Of a stretch of DNA of 24,771 nt, positions 1 to 8,079 are shown piece by piece (the first letter of the stretch is position 1; every line of letters starts with the position of its first letter). Source of the stretch: Pseudomonadota bacterium (lineage in GTDB: Bacteria; Desulfobacterota; Desulfovibrionia; Desulfovibrionales; Desulfovibrionaceae). The DNA is taken from the NCBI GenBank assembly GCA_023390395.1, contig JAEWCY010000181.1, positions 1 through 24,771 of the forward strand, in the 5' to 3' direction. The notes below the pieces were generated by a model that was given only the letters and a program-made list of their open reading frames with translations, did not search any database and had not been told where the DNA came from. The translations under genes and the position numbers were made by a program.

Positions 1-600
1 GGCGAGCACGGCCACGGCATCATGCGCAAGTGCCGGCCCTGGCCCTACGAGGAGCTCGTGCACGTGCCGCTTCTCATGCACGTCCCCGGCCTCGAGGGCG
101 GCAAGCGCCTCAAGGGCTTCGTCCAGAACGTGGACGTCACGCCCACGATCCTAAGCGCCCTGGGCCTGTACCAGGACGTCAACGACCTGGACGGCGGGCA
201 CGGCTTCCCGGTCTACGGCTGCATCGACATGCAGGGCAAGGACCTGCTCCCCATGATGCGCGGCGAAACCGACAAGGTGCGCGACTTCGCCATCGCCGGC
301 TACTTCGGCATGTCCTGGTCCATCATCACCGAGGACCACACCTACATCCACTGGCTGCTTAAAAACTGCAGCCAGCGCGACTACGCCAACGCCGACAGCC
401 CGGGCAAGGAAATCATGAAGGACGAGGCCATGTGGTCCTGCACCGCCGGGGCCAAGCAGGAAGTGCCCGACAGCGACGAGCTCTACGACCGTCGCCAGGA
501 CCCCTTCCAGCTCAAGAACGTCATCGCCGACAACAAGGATCTGGCCGCCGACCTGCTGCAGAAGATCAAGTTGTACATCGGCGAGCTCAAGACCCTCTAG
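1..600 (+). CDS. Sulfatase (alkaline phosphatase superfamily), C-terminal part
   Basis: The reading frame is open from base 1 and stops with TAG at 598-600, so the gene starts outside the window. The first residues, GEHGHGIMRK, followed by an YEELVHVPLL stretch, match the conserved metal-site and loop region that follows the DHG motif in type I sulfatases. The C-terminal ELYDRRQDPFQLKNVIAD is the usual sulfatase ending (ELYDL..DP.E..N). The nucleophile Cys/Ser with its formylglycine motif would lie in the missing N-terminal half, so neither catalytic competence nor export can be judged. Family knowledge: these enzymes hydrolyse sulfate esters to free sulfate. The next genes on the same strand include an arylsulfate sulfotransferase, which fits a sulfate-ester locus. 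Other alkaline-phosphatase superfamily hydrolases remain possible. Confidence 0.85.
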   Translation, partial: GEHGHGIMRKCRPWPYEELVHVPLLMHVPGLEGGKRLKGFVQNVDVTPTILSALGLYQDVNDLDGGHGFPVYGCIDMQGKDLLPMMRGETDKVRDFAIAGYFGMSWSIITEDHTYIHWLLKNCSQRDYANADSPGKEIMKDEAMWSCTAGAKQEVPDSDELYDRRQDPFQLKNVIADNKDLAADLLQKIKLYIGELKTL

Positions 601-608
601 GACGACGA

Positions 609-640
609 GCGGGGCCGCGCCTCGGCAGGCCCGGCCCCGC
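609..640 (+). other. Hairpin between sulfatase and thioredoxin genes
   Basis: The arms GCGGGGCCG (609-617) and CGGCCCCGC (632-640) pair perfectly over 9 bp with a 14-nt loop. The hairpin lies between the sulfatase stop and the thioredoxin ribosome-binding site (AGGGAG, 643-648). There is no T-tract, so it may attenuate or process the transcript rather than terminate it outright. Confidence 0.5.
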
Positions 641-653
641 TCAGGGAGATGCG

Positions 654-962
654 ATGATCAAGGAAATCACCCAGGCCGACTACCAGGAAGCCATCGCGGC
701 CACGCCGGCCGGCGTGTGCATCGTGTTCAAGGAACTGTGCCCCCACTGCAAGAACATGGAGAAGGTCCTGGAAAAGTTCGGCCAGCTCGTGCCCGCCGCG
801 GCCCTGCTGGGGCTCGACATCCAGAAGAACCCCGACGCGGCCAAAGCCCTCGGCGCGGAGCGGGCCCCCACCGTGTGCGTCATCAAGGACGGGGCGGTGC
901 GCCGGACCAAGACCGGGCTCATGAATCCCAAGGAACTCCTGGCCCTGTACCAGGCGGGGTAG
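654..962 (+). CDS. Small atypical thioredoxin with CPHC active site
   Basis: The 102-residue protein has the thioredoxin fold signature: a redox motif C29-P-H-C32 after a beta strand (VCIVFKEL) and a cis-Pro motif (RAPTV) about 40 residues later. It has no signal peptide, so it should be cytoplasmic. The start ATG at 654 follows AGGGAG (643-648) at a 5-nt spacing, which decides it over upstream in-frame codons. The CPHC dipeptide is that of DsbA rather than the CGPC of standard thioredoxins, which predicts a more oxidising potential. The thioredoxin-reductase-like gene begins 6 nt after its stop, so the two are surely co-transcribed and probably partners. Targets are unknown. I recall a described atypical second thioredoxin system in Desulfovibrio, which this may match, but I could not verify it. 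Confidence 0.88.
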   Translation: MIKEITQADYQEAIAATPAGVCIVFKELCPHCKNMEKVLEKFGQLVPAAALLGLDIQKNPDAAKALGAERAPTVCVIKDGAVRRTKTGLMNPKELLALYQAG

Positions 963-968
963 CGCGCC

Positions 969-1889
969 ATGAAACCGGAACACCGCTACGACTGCCTCAT
1001 CATCGGCGGCGGGCCGGCCGGCATGACCGCCGCCGTCTACGCCGCCCGGGCCAAGCTCAAGGCCATCGTCCTCGAATCCAACATCACGGGCGGCCTGGTC
1101 AATTCCACCTACGTCGTGGAGAACTTCCCCTCCTACCCGTCCATCCACGGCATGGAGCTCATGGGCCGCATGCGGGAGCACGTGGACGGCCTGGGCGTGC
1201 CGGTGGAGGAAGTCTGCGAGATCGAGCGCCTGGAGCTGGCCGGCGAGGTCAAGACGGCCGAGACCGACGAGGCCGTGTACCGCGCCCCGGCCGTGATCCT
1301 GGCCACCGGGCGCAAGCCCGTGGCGCTCGACGTCCCCACCGAGTGCGACCAGGTCCACCACTGCGCCATCTGCGACGGCGCGCCCTACGCCGGCAAGCGG
1401 GTCCTGGTGACCGGCGGCGGCAACAGCGCCTTCGACGAGAGCCTCTACCTCCTGTCCCTGGGCGTGGCCCACGTCACCCTCGTCGAGATCATGCCCCGGT
1501 TCTTCGCCGCGGCCGCCGCCCAGGAGGCGCTGTTCGCCTCGGGCAAGGCCGAGGGCCACACCGAAACCCGGGTGGTGGACCTGGAGACGACGGACTGCCG
1601 GCTGACGGCGGCCGTGCTGGAAGACGTCGCCTCGGGCAGGACCTGGCGCGAGCCCGTGGACGGCGTGTTCGTCTTCCTGGGGCAGATCCCCAACAACGCG
1701 CTGTTCAAGAATCAGATCGAGCTGACCAAGGCCGGCTACATCCCGGCCGCGCCGGATGCGTCCACCAGCCTGCCGGGCGTGTTCGCGGCCGGCGACATCG
1801 TGGACAAGCCCTTCCGCCAGATCACCACGGCCGTGGCCGACGGCACCGTGGCCGCCTTGTCGGCGGAACGGTTCCTGCGCTGCCGTTAG
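969..1889 (+). CDS. Thioredoxin reductase-like flavoprotein, lacking NADPH motif
   Basis: The 306-residue protein has an N-terminal FAD-binding GGGPAG motif (about residues 13-18), a redox-active C132-A-I-C135-D-G (standard enzymes have CATCDG), a second Rossmann motif GGGNSA, and a C-terminal FAD motif (GVFAAGDIVDKPFRQ). Length and layout match bacterial low-molecular-weight thioredoxin reductases. The segment after the second Rossmann motif reads VTLVEIMPRFFA, where NADPH-dependent enzymes carry HRRxxxR. The arginines that bind the 2'-phosphate are missing and a Glu sits at the end of the strand, which favours NADH or another donor. It follows the CPHC thioredoxin by 6 nt and is very likely its reductase. 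Confidence 0.9.
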   Translation: MKPEHRYDCLIIGGGPAGMTAAVYAARAKLKAIVLESNITGGLVNSTYVVENFPSYPSIHGMELMGRMREHVDGLGVPVEEVCEIERLELAGEVKTAETDEAVYRAPAVILATGRKPVALDVPTECDQVHHCAICDGAPYAGKRVLVTGGGNSAFDESLYLLSLGVAHVTLVEIMPRFFAAAAAQEALFASGKAEGHTETRVVDLETTDCRLTAAVLEDVASGRTWREPVDGVFVFLGQIPNNALFKNQIELTKAGYIPAAPDASTSLPGVFAAGDIVDKPFRQITTAVADGTVAALSAERFLRCR

Positions 1890-1897
1890 CGGGCGCT

Positions 1898-1912
1898 TGG
1901 CACGAAAGGGGC
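1898..1912 (+). promoter_or_regulatory. Possible sigma-54 promoter of the arylsulfotransferase gene
   Basis: A perfect -24 box TGGCACG (1898-1904) is followed at the correct GG-N10-GC spacing by GGGC (GC at 1911-1912). The TT of the usual TTGC is replaced by GG, so the -12 box is weak. A start near 1924 would leave a leader of about 40 nt before the ATG at 1963. No copy of the enhancer motif proposed for the middle genes was found nearby. Confidence 0.35.
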
Positions 1913-1962
1913 GGCAGGGGCGTTTGCATCCTCAACCCGCAACGAACGAAGAGGACTGCGAG

Positions 1963-3345
1963 ATGAAAACGGCGATCAAGACGACGGCGACGGCGCTGGT
2001 CCTGGCCGGCCTGCTCCTGGCGGCCGGCTCGGCCTTCGCCTACGAGGCCATGGTCGGGCCGACCGGCGTGCTCCTGTACGACAAGGCCAAGGCCTACCAG
2101 GGCTACACCCTGGTTTCGCCCACGGTCAAAAGCAAGACCACCTACCTGATCGACATGGACGGCGACGTCGTCCACGAATGGCAGTGCCAGTATCCGGCCG
2201 GCCTGTACGCCGAGCTTTTGCCCAACGGCAATTTGCTGCGCGGCGGCCACCTGGAGCAGAAGGACAACGGCTTCGGCGGCATCGGCGGCGTCGTCCAGGA
2301 GATCGACTGGGACGGCAAGGTGGTCTGGGAATACAAGCTTGCCGACAAGGACCACTACCAGCACCATACCTTCCACCGCATGCCCAATGGCAACACGCTC
2401 ATCCTGGCCTGGGAGCGCAAGTCCAAGCAGGAGGCCCTGGCCAAGGGCCGCGACCCCAAGACCATCCCGGAGAGGCCGGTCGTCAGCGACGGCGTGGAGC
2501 ACAACGACTTCTGGGTGGATTTCGTGCGCGAGGTGGACAAGGACGGCAAGACCGTCTGGGAATGGCACGCCTGGGACCACGTCGGCAAGGGCCCGGACAA
2601 GCTCGACATCAATTTCCACCTGCCCCAGCCCACGGGCGACGTGTACCCCAACTTCGACTGGACCCATTTCAACACGGTGACCTACCTGCCGCAAACGGAC
2701 CAGATCCTGCTCAATTCCCGCAACTTCAGCGAATTCTACCTCATCAACCACAAGACCGGGGCCATCGAGTACCGCTGGGGCAACCCGGCGGCCTACGGCG
2801 CGGGCAAGTCCCCCTCCTGGTACGACGACGGCGACCAGCAGGTCTTCGGCGAGCACTGCGTCACGCCCCTGGAAAACGGCCACGTCCTCATGTTCGACAA
2901 CGGCTCCGAACGACCCCAGGGCAACCGCTCCCGGGTGGTGGAGATGGACCCCAAGACCGGCAAGGTGGTCTGGGAATACGCCACCAGGGACATCAACAGC
3001 TTCTTCAGCTACCGCCAGGGCGGGGTGCAGAAGCTGCCCAACGGCAACGTGCTCGTGACCTCGACCCACCACGGCCACCTGTTCGAGGTGACGCCGGACA
3101 AGCAGATTGTCTGGGACTTCGTGAGCCCCATCGCCATGGCCCAGCCCAAGTGCCTGCTCGACGAGGACCACGATTCCCTGCCCGGCCATCACAAGATGAT
3201 GAGCAACGCCATCCACCGGGCCTACCGCTACGGCCCGGACTATCCCGGCCTCAAGGGGCGCGATCTGGGGCGCAAGACGCCCCTGGCCCCCGGCTGCCCG
3301 CAGTTCCTCGACGTCTACAAGACCGCCGCCGCGGGCAAGAACTGA
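1963..3345 (+). CDS. Secreted arylsulfate sulfotransferase (ASST family)
   Basis: The 460-residue protein starts with a clear Sec signal peptide: MKTAIK, a hydrophobic core, then SAFA with predicted cleavage after residue 26. That peptide supports the ATG at 1963 rather than upstream in-frame codons. The body is a repetitive beta-propeller with recurring PNGN..L, W-D-G-K-V-V-W-E-Y and T-G-K-V-V-W-E-Y blades, typical of arylsulfotransferases. Candidate catalytic residues by analogy with E. coli AssT are H235 (WTHFN), H298 (GEHC), R317 (FDNGSER) and H369/H370 (STHHGH). The family moves sulfate from a phenolic sulfate ester to another phenol without PAPS, through a sulfo-histidine. It would act in the periplasm. 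Neighbours are a sulfatase and an MFS transporter; the usual DsbL/DsbI pair is not visible here. Confidence 0.85.
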   Translation: MKTAIKTTATALVLAGLLLAAGSAFAYEAMVGPTGVLLYDKAKAYQGYTLVSPTVKSKTTYLIDMDGDVVHEWQCQYPAGLYAELLPNGNLLRGGHLEQKDNGFGGIGGVVQEIDWDGKVVWEYKLADKDHYQHHTFHRMPNGNTLILAWERKSKQEALAKGRDPKTIPERPVVSDGVEHNDFWVDFVREVDKDGKTVWEWHAWDHVGKGPDKLDINFHLPQPTGDVYPNFDWTHFNTVTYLPQTDQILLNSRNFSEFYLINHKTGAIEYRWGNPAAYGAGKSPSWYDDGDQQVFGEHCVTPLENGHVLMFDNGSERPQGNRSRVVEMDPKTGKVVWEYATRDINSFFSYRQGGVQKLPNGNVLVTSTHHGHLFEVTPDKQIVWDFVSPIAMAQPKCLLDEDHDSLPGHHKMMSNAIHRAYRYGPDYPGLKGRDLGRKTPLAPGCPQFLDVYKTAAAGKN

Positions 3346-3350
3346 CAAAG

Positions 3351-3388
3351 GCCTCCCCCGAATCCGCGGCCGCGGATTCGGGGGAGGC
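3351..3388. terminator. Perfect 38-bp loopless palindrome after the sulfotransferase gene
   Basis: The arm gcctcccccgaatccgcgg (3351-3369) is followed directly by its exact reverse complement (3370-3388), 5 nt after the sulfotransferase stop. As RNA this forms a very stable hairpin, but no T-tract follows. It most likely stops or protects the 3' end of the upstream mRNA. A DNA-level role, such as a symmetrical protein site, is also possible. Confidence 0.55.
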
Positions 3389-3662
3389 GAGGCGCGACGC
3401 GCGCCGCAGACGCGGCGATCCTTCGATCATTGACGGCGAAACCCGGCCAGCCTCCCGGATTTCGCCCGCGCCCGCCCAAGCGCCGGGGCGCACGCCAAGG
3501 GGAGGCGGCCCGAGCCCCGGGGCCTCGGGCCGCGCCCTGCGGCCGGGGCGCGCGTCGTCGGCCCGAGCCCGGGAGGAGGGGATTCCCCGGGCCGCGCCAG
3601 GCAGGCGACGGGCGACGGCGGGCCAACGACAGCCTGTTATCCGCAAAGGAGAGAAAAGCATC
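3389..3662 (+). other. GC-rich intergenic leader of the MFS gene
   Basis: No convincing gene lies here. It holds a hairpin at 3508-3530 (GCCCGAG / CTCGGGC with an inner CCCC/GGGG) and a second copy of the GGCCCGAGCCC string about 52 nt later. The MFS ribosome-binding site AAAGGAGAG is at 3645-3653. A TTGACG at about 3430 could be a -35 element, but no matching -10 box was found. Confidence 0.4.
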
Positions 3663-5096
3663 ATGGCCGAGTACAGCATGGACAAAGTCCTCGAAAACGC
3701 CGGAAACGCGGCGTCCATGGGGCAGGGCGAAGCCTGCGCGCCGGCGTCGGACAGCGCCGGCGGGGCACTGCCCACGGGGCGTTTCGCCAACAACTACTTC
3801 GACGGCGTCCCCGTCAGCGGCGTGCACAAGTTCCTGTTCTTCATCATCATGGCCGCCTACTTCTTCGAGCAGCTCGACAACTGGAACTTCGGCTTCGTGG
3901 CCCCGGCCCTGTCCCAGTCCTGGAACCTGGCCATGACCGACATCGCCACCATCGTCTTCTGGTATTTCATCGGCATGACCTCGGGAGGCTTCCTCGGCGG
4001 GGTCATTTCCGACCTGATCGGCAGGCGCAAGACGTTCCTGTGTTCCATCCTGGTCTTTTCCATCTCCTCCATCGTCACCGGCTTCACGGACAGCTTCGCG
4101 GTCTTCACCGTGTTCCGGGCCCTGACCGGGTTCGGCGTCTTCTGCATGATGGTGACTTCCCAGACCTACATCGCCGAGATGTCGCCGTGCGAAAGCCGGG
4201 GGAAATGGCAGGGCAAGGTGGCGGCCGTGGGGTTTTGCGCCGTGCCCGTGGTCGCCTTCCTGTGCCGCCTGATCATCCCCATGGGGCCCGAGGCCTGGCG
4301 CATCATCTTCTACGCCGGCGGCGTCGGCCTGGTCGCCTTCGTCTTCGGCCTCAAATACCTCAAGGAATCGCCCCGCTGGCTCGTCTCCCGGGGGCGCGTC
4401 GCCGAAGCCGAGGCCGTGGTCGCCTTCATGACCCACCGCGACATCGACCTGTCCGCGGCGAGCCGGAAAGTCGAAGCCAAGGTCCGGTTCACGAGCGTGC
4501 TCACGGGCATGTTCACCAGGCGCTACCTGCTGCGCACGTCGCTTTTGATCCTGCTCTTCGTCACCATCACCCCGGCCGGCTTCCTGCTGACCACCTGGAC
4601 CACGCAGCTGATCAAGATGAAGGGCTTCACGGTCACCGAGAGCCTCACCGCGGCCACCATCATCAGCATCGGCGTGCCCATCGGCTGCTTCCTGGCCTCC
4701 CTCGTGTCGGACCGGGGCGGCCGCAAGATCCCCCTGGGGCTTCTGAGCGTGGCCACGGGCATAAGCGCCATCGCCTTCGCCTTCATGGACGGCCTGACGG
4801 GGCTCATCTGCGCCGGCTTCACCGTGACCGTCGTCAACATGGCCGTGAACTTCATCCTGTTCTCCTACACGGCCGAATCCTACCCGACCAAGATGCGCAA
4901 CACCGCCACCGGATTCCACAACGGACTGGCCCGGTTGTCCGTTTCCGCCTCCCAGCCGCTCATTCCGCTCATCCACCAGGCCTACGGCTTCGCCGGCGTC
5001 TTCGGCGCCGTGGGCTTCCTGTACCTGGTGCCGGTGGTGCCGCTGCTGCTGTGGGGCAAGCGGACCGGCGGCAAGAGTCTGGAGGAAATCGAATAG
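3663..5096 (+). CDS. MFS transporter (sugar/organic-acid porter type)
   Basis: The 477-residue protein has about 12 hydrophobic segments beginning near residue 58 (FLFFIIMAAYFF). It carries the MFS loop 2-3 motif GGVISDLIGRRKTF, its half-repeat after the central loop (SDRGGRKIPLG), and the ESPRWL motif at the end of the first half that is typical of the sugar-porter and metabolite:proton symporter groups. A hydrophilic N-terminal tail of about 50 residues is unusually long. The ATG at 3663 has AAAGGAGAG 9 nt upstream. The substrate cannot be read from sequence. Its position between the secreted sulfotransferase and a two-component system suggests an organic anion such as an aromatic or sulfated compound (inference). 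Confidence 0.88.
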   Translation: MAEYSMDKVLENAGNAASMGQGEACAPASDSAGGALPTGRFANNYFDGVPVSGVHKFLFFIIMAAYFFEQLDNWNFGFVAPALSQSWNLAMTDIATIVFWYFIGMTSGGFLGGVISDLIGRRKTFLCSILVFSISSIVTGFTDSFAVFTVFRALTGFGVFCMMVTSQTYIAEMSPCESRGKWQGKVAAVGFCAVPVVAFLCRLIIPMGPEAWRIIFYAGGVGLVAFVFGLKYLKESPRWLVSRGRVAEAEAVVAFMTHRDIDLSAASRKVEAKVRFTSVLTGMFTRRYLLRTSLLILLFVTITPAGFLLTTWTTQLIKMKGFTVTESLTAATIISIGVPIGCFLASLVSDRGGRKIPLGLLSVATGISAIAFAFMDGLTGLICAGFTVTVVNMAVNFILFSYTAESYPTKMRNTATGFHNGLARLSVSASQPLIPLIHQAYGFAGVFGAVGFLYLVPVVPLLLWGKRTGGKSLEEIE

Positions 5097-5107
5097 GCCG
5101 CGACGCG

Positions 5108-5121
5108 GCCGCCCGGGCGGC
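5108..5121. terminator. Short GC palindrome after the MFS gene
   Basis: GCCGCCCGGGCGGC is a perfect 14-bp palindrome 11 nt downstream of the MFS stop codon. It lacks a T-tract, so it is at most a weak terminator. Confidence 0.3.
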
Positions 5122-5218
5122 GGCGGGGTCCCTTGACCTTGCCGCCGCTTGTCGGAGACGATGGGCGCGCCGTCCGGGCCGGGAGGTGCCATTGCGAGGA
5201 AAACGCCTGGAAACGAAC

Positions 5219-7126
5219 ATGCGGACGCCATCCGCCCCGTTTTCCACAAGACGCCTGTGCGCGCTTCTCCTGTGGCTCGTCTGTCTTGGGAGCCCGGGGG
5301 CTTCGTTTTTCTCCGCCCGCGCAGGGCTCGCCCTGGCCGCCCAGAGCCCGACTCCGGCCCGGATCGAAAAACGGGTGGTGATCCTCTACTCCATGCCCCT
5401 GGATTTTCCCGCCACGCAACTGGCGGAGAACGGCCTGCGGGAGGCGCTGTCCGAGAAGACCCCTTTCAGCGTGCAGATTTTTTCCGAGTATCTGGATCTG
5501 TCGCGATTTCGCCATGAGAACCAGCGCCAGGCGCTGTCCGACCTGCTGCGGCAGCGCTATGGGGCCATTCCCATCGATCTCGTCATCTCCGTGGACGTGC
5601 CGGCGACGCATTTCCTCATCGAGCGGGCGGAGGAGGTCTTCCCGGGGGTCCCGGTGGTGGTCTGCGACATTCCCGAACCGTACAAGGGGAACATTCTCGC
5701 CTCCTCCTTCGGCAAGCGCGTCAGCGGCGTCCTGGAGCCCTCGGAATTGGCCCGCCAGCTCGTGGCCTCGGCGCTGCGCTTCAACCCCAAAACCAAACAT
5801 GCCGTGCTCATTTCCGGGGCGTTCGAAAACGACCTCATCAGGGCCATGCTGCTGCGCCAGGCCCTCACGGCCTTGCAGCCGCGCGTCGAACTCATCGACC
5901 TCGGCGGCCTCGCCCTCGGCGAGATCCTTGACCGCTGCCAGGCCCTGCCGCCGGATTCCCTGGTCTTTTTCTCCACGCTCTTCGTCGATGCCAAGGGGCG
6001 CTTCTTCGTGCCCAGGGAAGTGATCCCATCCCTCTCGAATTACGCCGGCTGCCCCATCTGGGGCATCTACGACTCCTATTTCGGCAGCGGGATCGTCGGC
6101 GGACCGATGGTCGGCATGCGGCTGCAAGGGCTCGAGGCGGGCAGGATCGCCCTGCGCATTCTGTCCGGGCAACCGGCGGGCGAAATCCCTTTCAACGACG
6201 GCATGAACACGAAAGTCACGCTCTACGACTGGCGGCAACTCAGCCGTTTCCGCCTCGACGAGGACCTGCTGCCCCGGGACGCGACCGTCTTGTACCGGGA
6301 ATCCACGACCTGGGATCGCTACAAGCAGTACATCGTCGGCACGGCGATTCTTTTCGCCTTGCAGTCCCTGCTGGTCGTGGGCCTGCTGTTCAACCTGCGG
6401 CGACGGAAAAAGGCGGAAGTCGCCTTGCGCTGCAGCCAGCACGAGCTGCAGACCCTGGCCAGACGCCTGATCTCCTCCCAGGAAGAGGAGCTCAGCCGGT
6501 TGTCGCGGGAATTCCACGACGACTTCGTCCAGCGTCTGGCCGCCATCGCCATCGAGATCGGCACCGTGGAGCTGCATATCCGGCAGCCGGGAGCCCGGAT
6601 CCTGGACGAGATCATCGACGCGAAAGAGAAGATCATAAGCCTTTCCGAAGACATGCATGCCTTGTCCCGGGAACTGCACCCCTCGAAGCTGCGGGATTTC
6701 GGTCTCGTCAGGGCGGTCAAGGCGATGTGCCTCAACTTCTCCGACCGGGAAGGCCTGGTCGTGGATTGCAGTTTCGAGGGCGAGTTCGCGGAAATCCCCT
6801 TGGATACGGCCCTGTGCCTTTACCGGGTCGTCCAGGAGGGCTTGCGCAACATCGCCAAGCACGCCCGTGCCCGGCGCGTTGACATTTCCCTGCGGGGCAC
6901 GGATGATGCACTCGTCTTGACCATCAAGGACGACGGCGCCGGATTCAAGCCCCACTGCGCCAAACTGACCCCCGGCATCGGCCTGGCCAGCATGCGGGAG
7001 CGGGTGCAGTACGCCAAAGGGGAATTCGCCATCCATTCGGAACCGGGCCAGGGAGCCGTGATCCTCGTGACGGTTCCCCTGGAGGAGAAACGGCATGATG
7101 AAGCCGAGAATCCTGCTGGCCGATGA
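5219..7126 (+). CDS. Sensor histidine kinase with fused periplasmic binding domain
   Basis: The 635-residue protein has a signal or anchor segment (about residues 12-42), then a periplasmic domain of about 310 residues resembling ABC-transporter substrate-binding proteins of the PF04392 type (VVILYSMPLDFP..., IDLVISVDVPATHF, CPIWGIYDSYFGSGIVGG). One transmembrane helix follows at about 371-393. The cytoplasmic kinase is NarX-like: a dimerisation helix with the phosphoacceptor H433 in REFHDD, and an ATPase domain with N (EGLRNIAKHA) and G boxes (DDGAGF, GIGLASMRER). The ATG at 5219 gives a compact signal sequence but has a weak ribosome-binding site. An in-frame TTG at 5192 has GGGAGG (5181-5186) 5 nt upstream and is a real alternative. 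The stop overlaps the response regulator by 32 nt, so the two are coupled. Confidence 0.9.
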   Translation: MRTPSAPFSTRRLCALLLWLVCLGSPGASFFSARAGLALAAQSPTPARIEKRVVILYSMPLDFPATQLAENGLREALSEKTPFSVQIFSEYLDLSRFRHENQRQALSDLLRQRYGAIPIDLVISVDVPATHFLIERAEEVFPGVPVVVCDIPEPYKGNILASSFGKRVSGVLEPSELARQLVASALRFNPKTKHAVLISGAFENDLIRAMLLRQALTALQPRVELIDLGGLALGEILDRCQALPPDSLVFFSTLFVDAKGRFFVPREVIPSLSNYAGCPIWGIYDSYFGSGIVGGPMVGMRLQGLEAGRIALRILSGQPAGEIPFNDGMNTKVTLYDWRQLSRFRLDEDLLPRDATVLYRESTTWDRYKQYIVGTAILFALQSLLVVGLLFNLRRRKKAEVALRCSQHELQTLARRLISSQEEELSRLSREFHDDFVQRLAAIAIEIGTVELHIRQPGARILDEIIDAKEKIISLSEDMHALSRELHPSKLRDFGLVRAVKAMCLNFSDREGLVVDCSFEGEFAEIPLDTALCLYRVVQEGLRNIAKHARARRVDISLRGTDDALVLTIKDDGAGFKPHCAKLTPGIGLASMRERVQYAKGEFAIHSEPGQGAVILVTVPLEEKRHDEAENPAGR

Positions 7127-7787
7127 CCACCGCATGGTGGCCGAAGGCGTGCGCGGCCTGCTCGAACCGGACTACGAACTGGTCGGGATCGTCGAGGACG
7201 GCCGGGCCCTGCTCGAGGCCGTGGACCGGCTGCGCCCGGACGCCGTAGTGGCGGACATCTCCATGCCGCTGCTCAACGGCCTCGACGCGGTGCGCCAGAT
7301 AAAAAAGCGCCACAAGTCCGTGGCCGTCATCTTCCTCACCATGCATGTGGACGTGGATTACGCCGCCAGCGCCTTCGAGGCCGGAGCCCTGGGCTACGTG
7401 CTCAAGCATTCCGCCTCATCGGAGCTTTTGACGGCGATCAGCTGCGCGCTCAAGGGCAAGACCTACATCACGCCGCTTCTGGCCGGGGAATTGCTCCAGT
7501 ACCAGCGGGAAAAGCCCGCCGTGTCCGCGGACGCCTTTTCCCAGCTGACCGCGCGGCAGCGCGAAGTGCTGCAGCTCATCGCCGAGGGGTTCTCCGTCAA
7601 GGAATCCGCAGCCATCCTGGGGATTTCCTCCCGGACCGTGGAATTCCACAAGTACACGATGATCGAGTCGCTGGGGCTCAAGAGTTCGGCGGAATTGATC
7701 CGCTTCGCCGTGCAGCACGCCAAGGGCGTGTCCCGGGCCGGCGTGCGCCTCGCCTGCGACATCGATTCCTCGTTCGGCGGTTCCTGA
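7095..7787 (+). CDS. LuxR/NarL-type response regulator
   Basis: The 230-residue protein has a receiver domain with the acidic pair D10-D11, phosphoacceptor D54 (ADISMP), conserved T82 and K104 (YVLKHS). A LuxR helix-turn-helix follows at about 150-208 (LTARQREVLQLIAEGFSVKESAAILGI). The start ATG at 7095 lies inside the kinase gene, with GGAGG at 7081-7085; a second ATG follows at once at 7098. The 32-nt overlap shows it is the partner of the kinase. The targets are not evident. The sulfotransferase, the MFS gene or the kinase operon itself are the natural candidates (inference). Confidence 0.94.
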   Translation: MMKPRILLADDHRMVAEGVRGLLEPDYELVGIVEDGRALLEAVDRLRPDAVVADISMPLLNGLDAVRQIKKRHKSVAVIFLTMHVDVDYAASAFEAGALGYVLKHSASSELLTAISCALKGKTYITPLLAGELLQYQREKPAVSADAFSQLTARQREVLQLIAEGFSVKESAAILGISSRTVEFHKYTMIESLGLKSSAELIRFAVQHAKGVSRAGVRLACDIDSSFGGS

Positions 7788-7955
7788 ACAGGACCCGCCG
7801 GCGCGGCGCTGATGCCGCGGATGCCGCCGCCGTCCGGGGCGGCTTGACGGCCGACGCCATCCTCGTCCCGCCCCTATCCGCAGCCGTCGCCGTGGCGGCC
7901 GGCTTGGGGGGCCACCTCCAGCGAACCCGCGCTCGTCGGGTCTTTGCGTCAGCAG

Positions 7956-7980
7956 CCCCGCGCCCCGCGCCCCGCGCCCC
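7956..7980 (+). repeat. Tandem 7-bp repeat CCCCGCG, 3.6 copies
   Basis: Three full CCCCGCG units (7956-7976) and a partial CCCC follow each other without change. It is a simple-sequence tract in non-coding DNA that could vary in length by slippage; no function is evident. Confidence 0.8.
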
Positions 7981-8014
7981 GGCAAGCGCCTCCCTTGCCC
8001 GATCCCGGGCTTCC

Positions 8015-8027
8015 CGCCGACTATTGG
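8015..8027 (-). promoter_or_regulatory. Copy 4 of the proposed enhancer motif
   Basis: On the minus strand the sequence reads CCAATAGTCGGCG, matching CCAATANNSGGCG in full. It lies about 210 bp upstream of the enolase-family start codon. No sigma-54 promoter with correct spacing was found between it and the gene, so its role here is less certain than for the other copies. Confidence 0.45.
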
Positions 8028-8050
8028 GCGATCCTTGCGGCCCCCGGGCT

Positions 8051-8079
8051 TTGATTCCAGAGAATAAATCTCGTAATGT
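8051..8079 (+). promoter_or_regulatory. Possible sigma-70 promoter of the enolase-family gene
   Basis: TTGATT (8051-8056), a 17-bp spacer and TAATGT (8074-8079) lie in the only AT-rich island of the region. The match is moderate. It would give a leader of about 150 nt. Confidence 0.35.

Noticed and set aside
8025..8038. TGG...TTGC resembling a sigma-54 promoter before the enolase-family gene.
   Set aside because: The GG to GC spacing is 9, not 10, and it overlaps the proposed enhancer motif.
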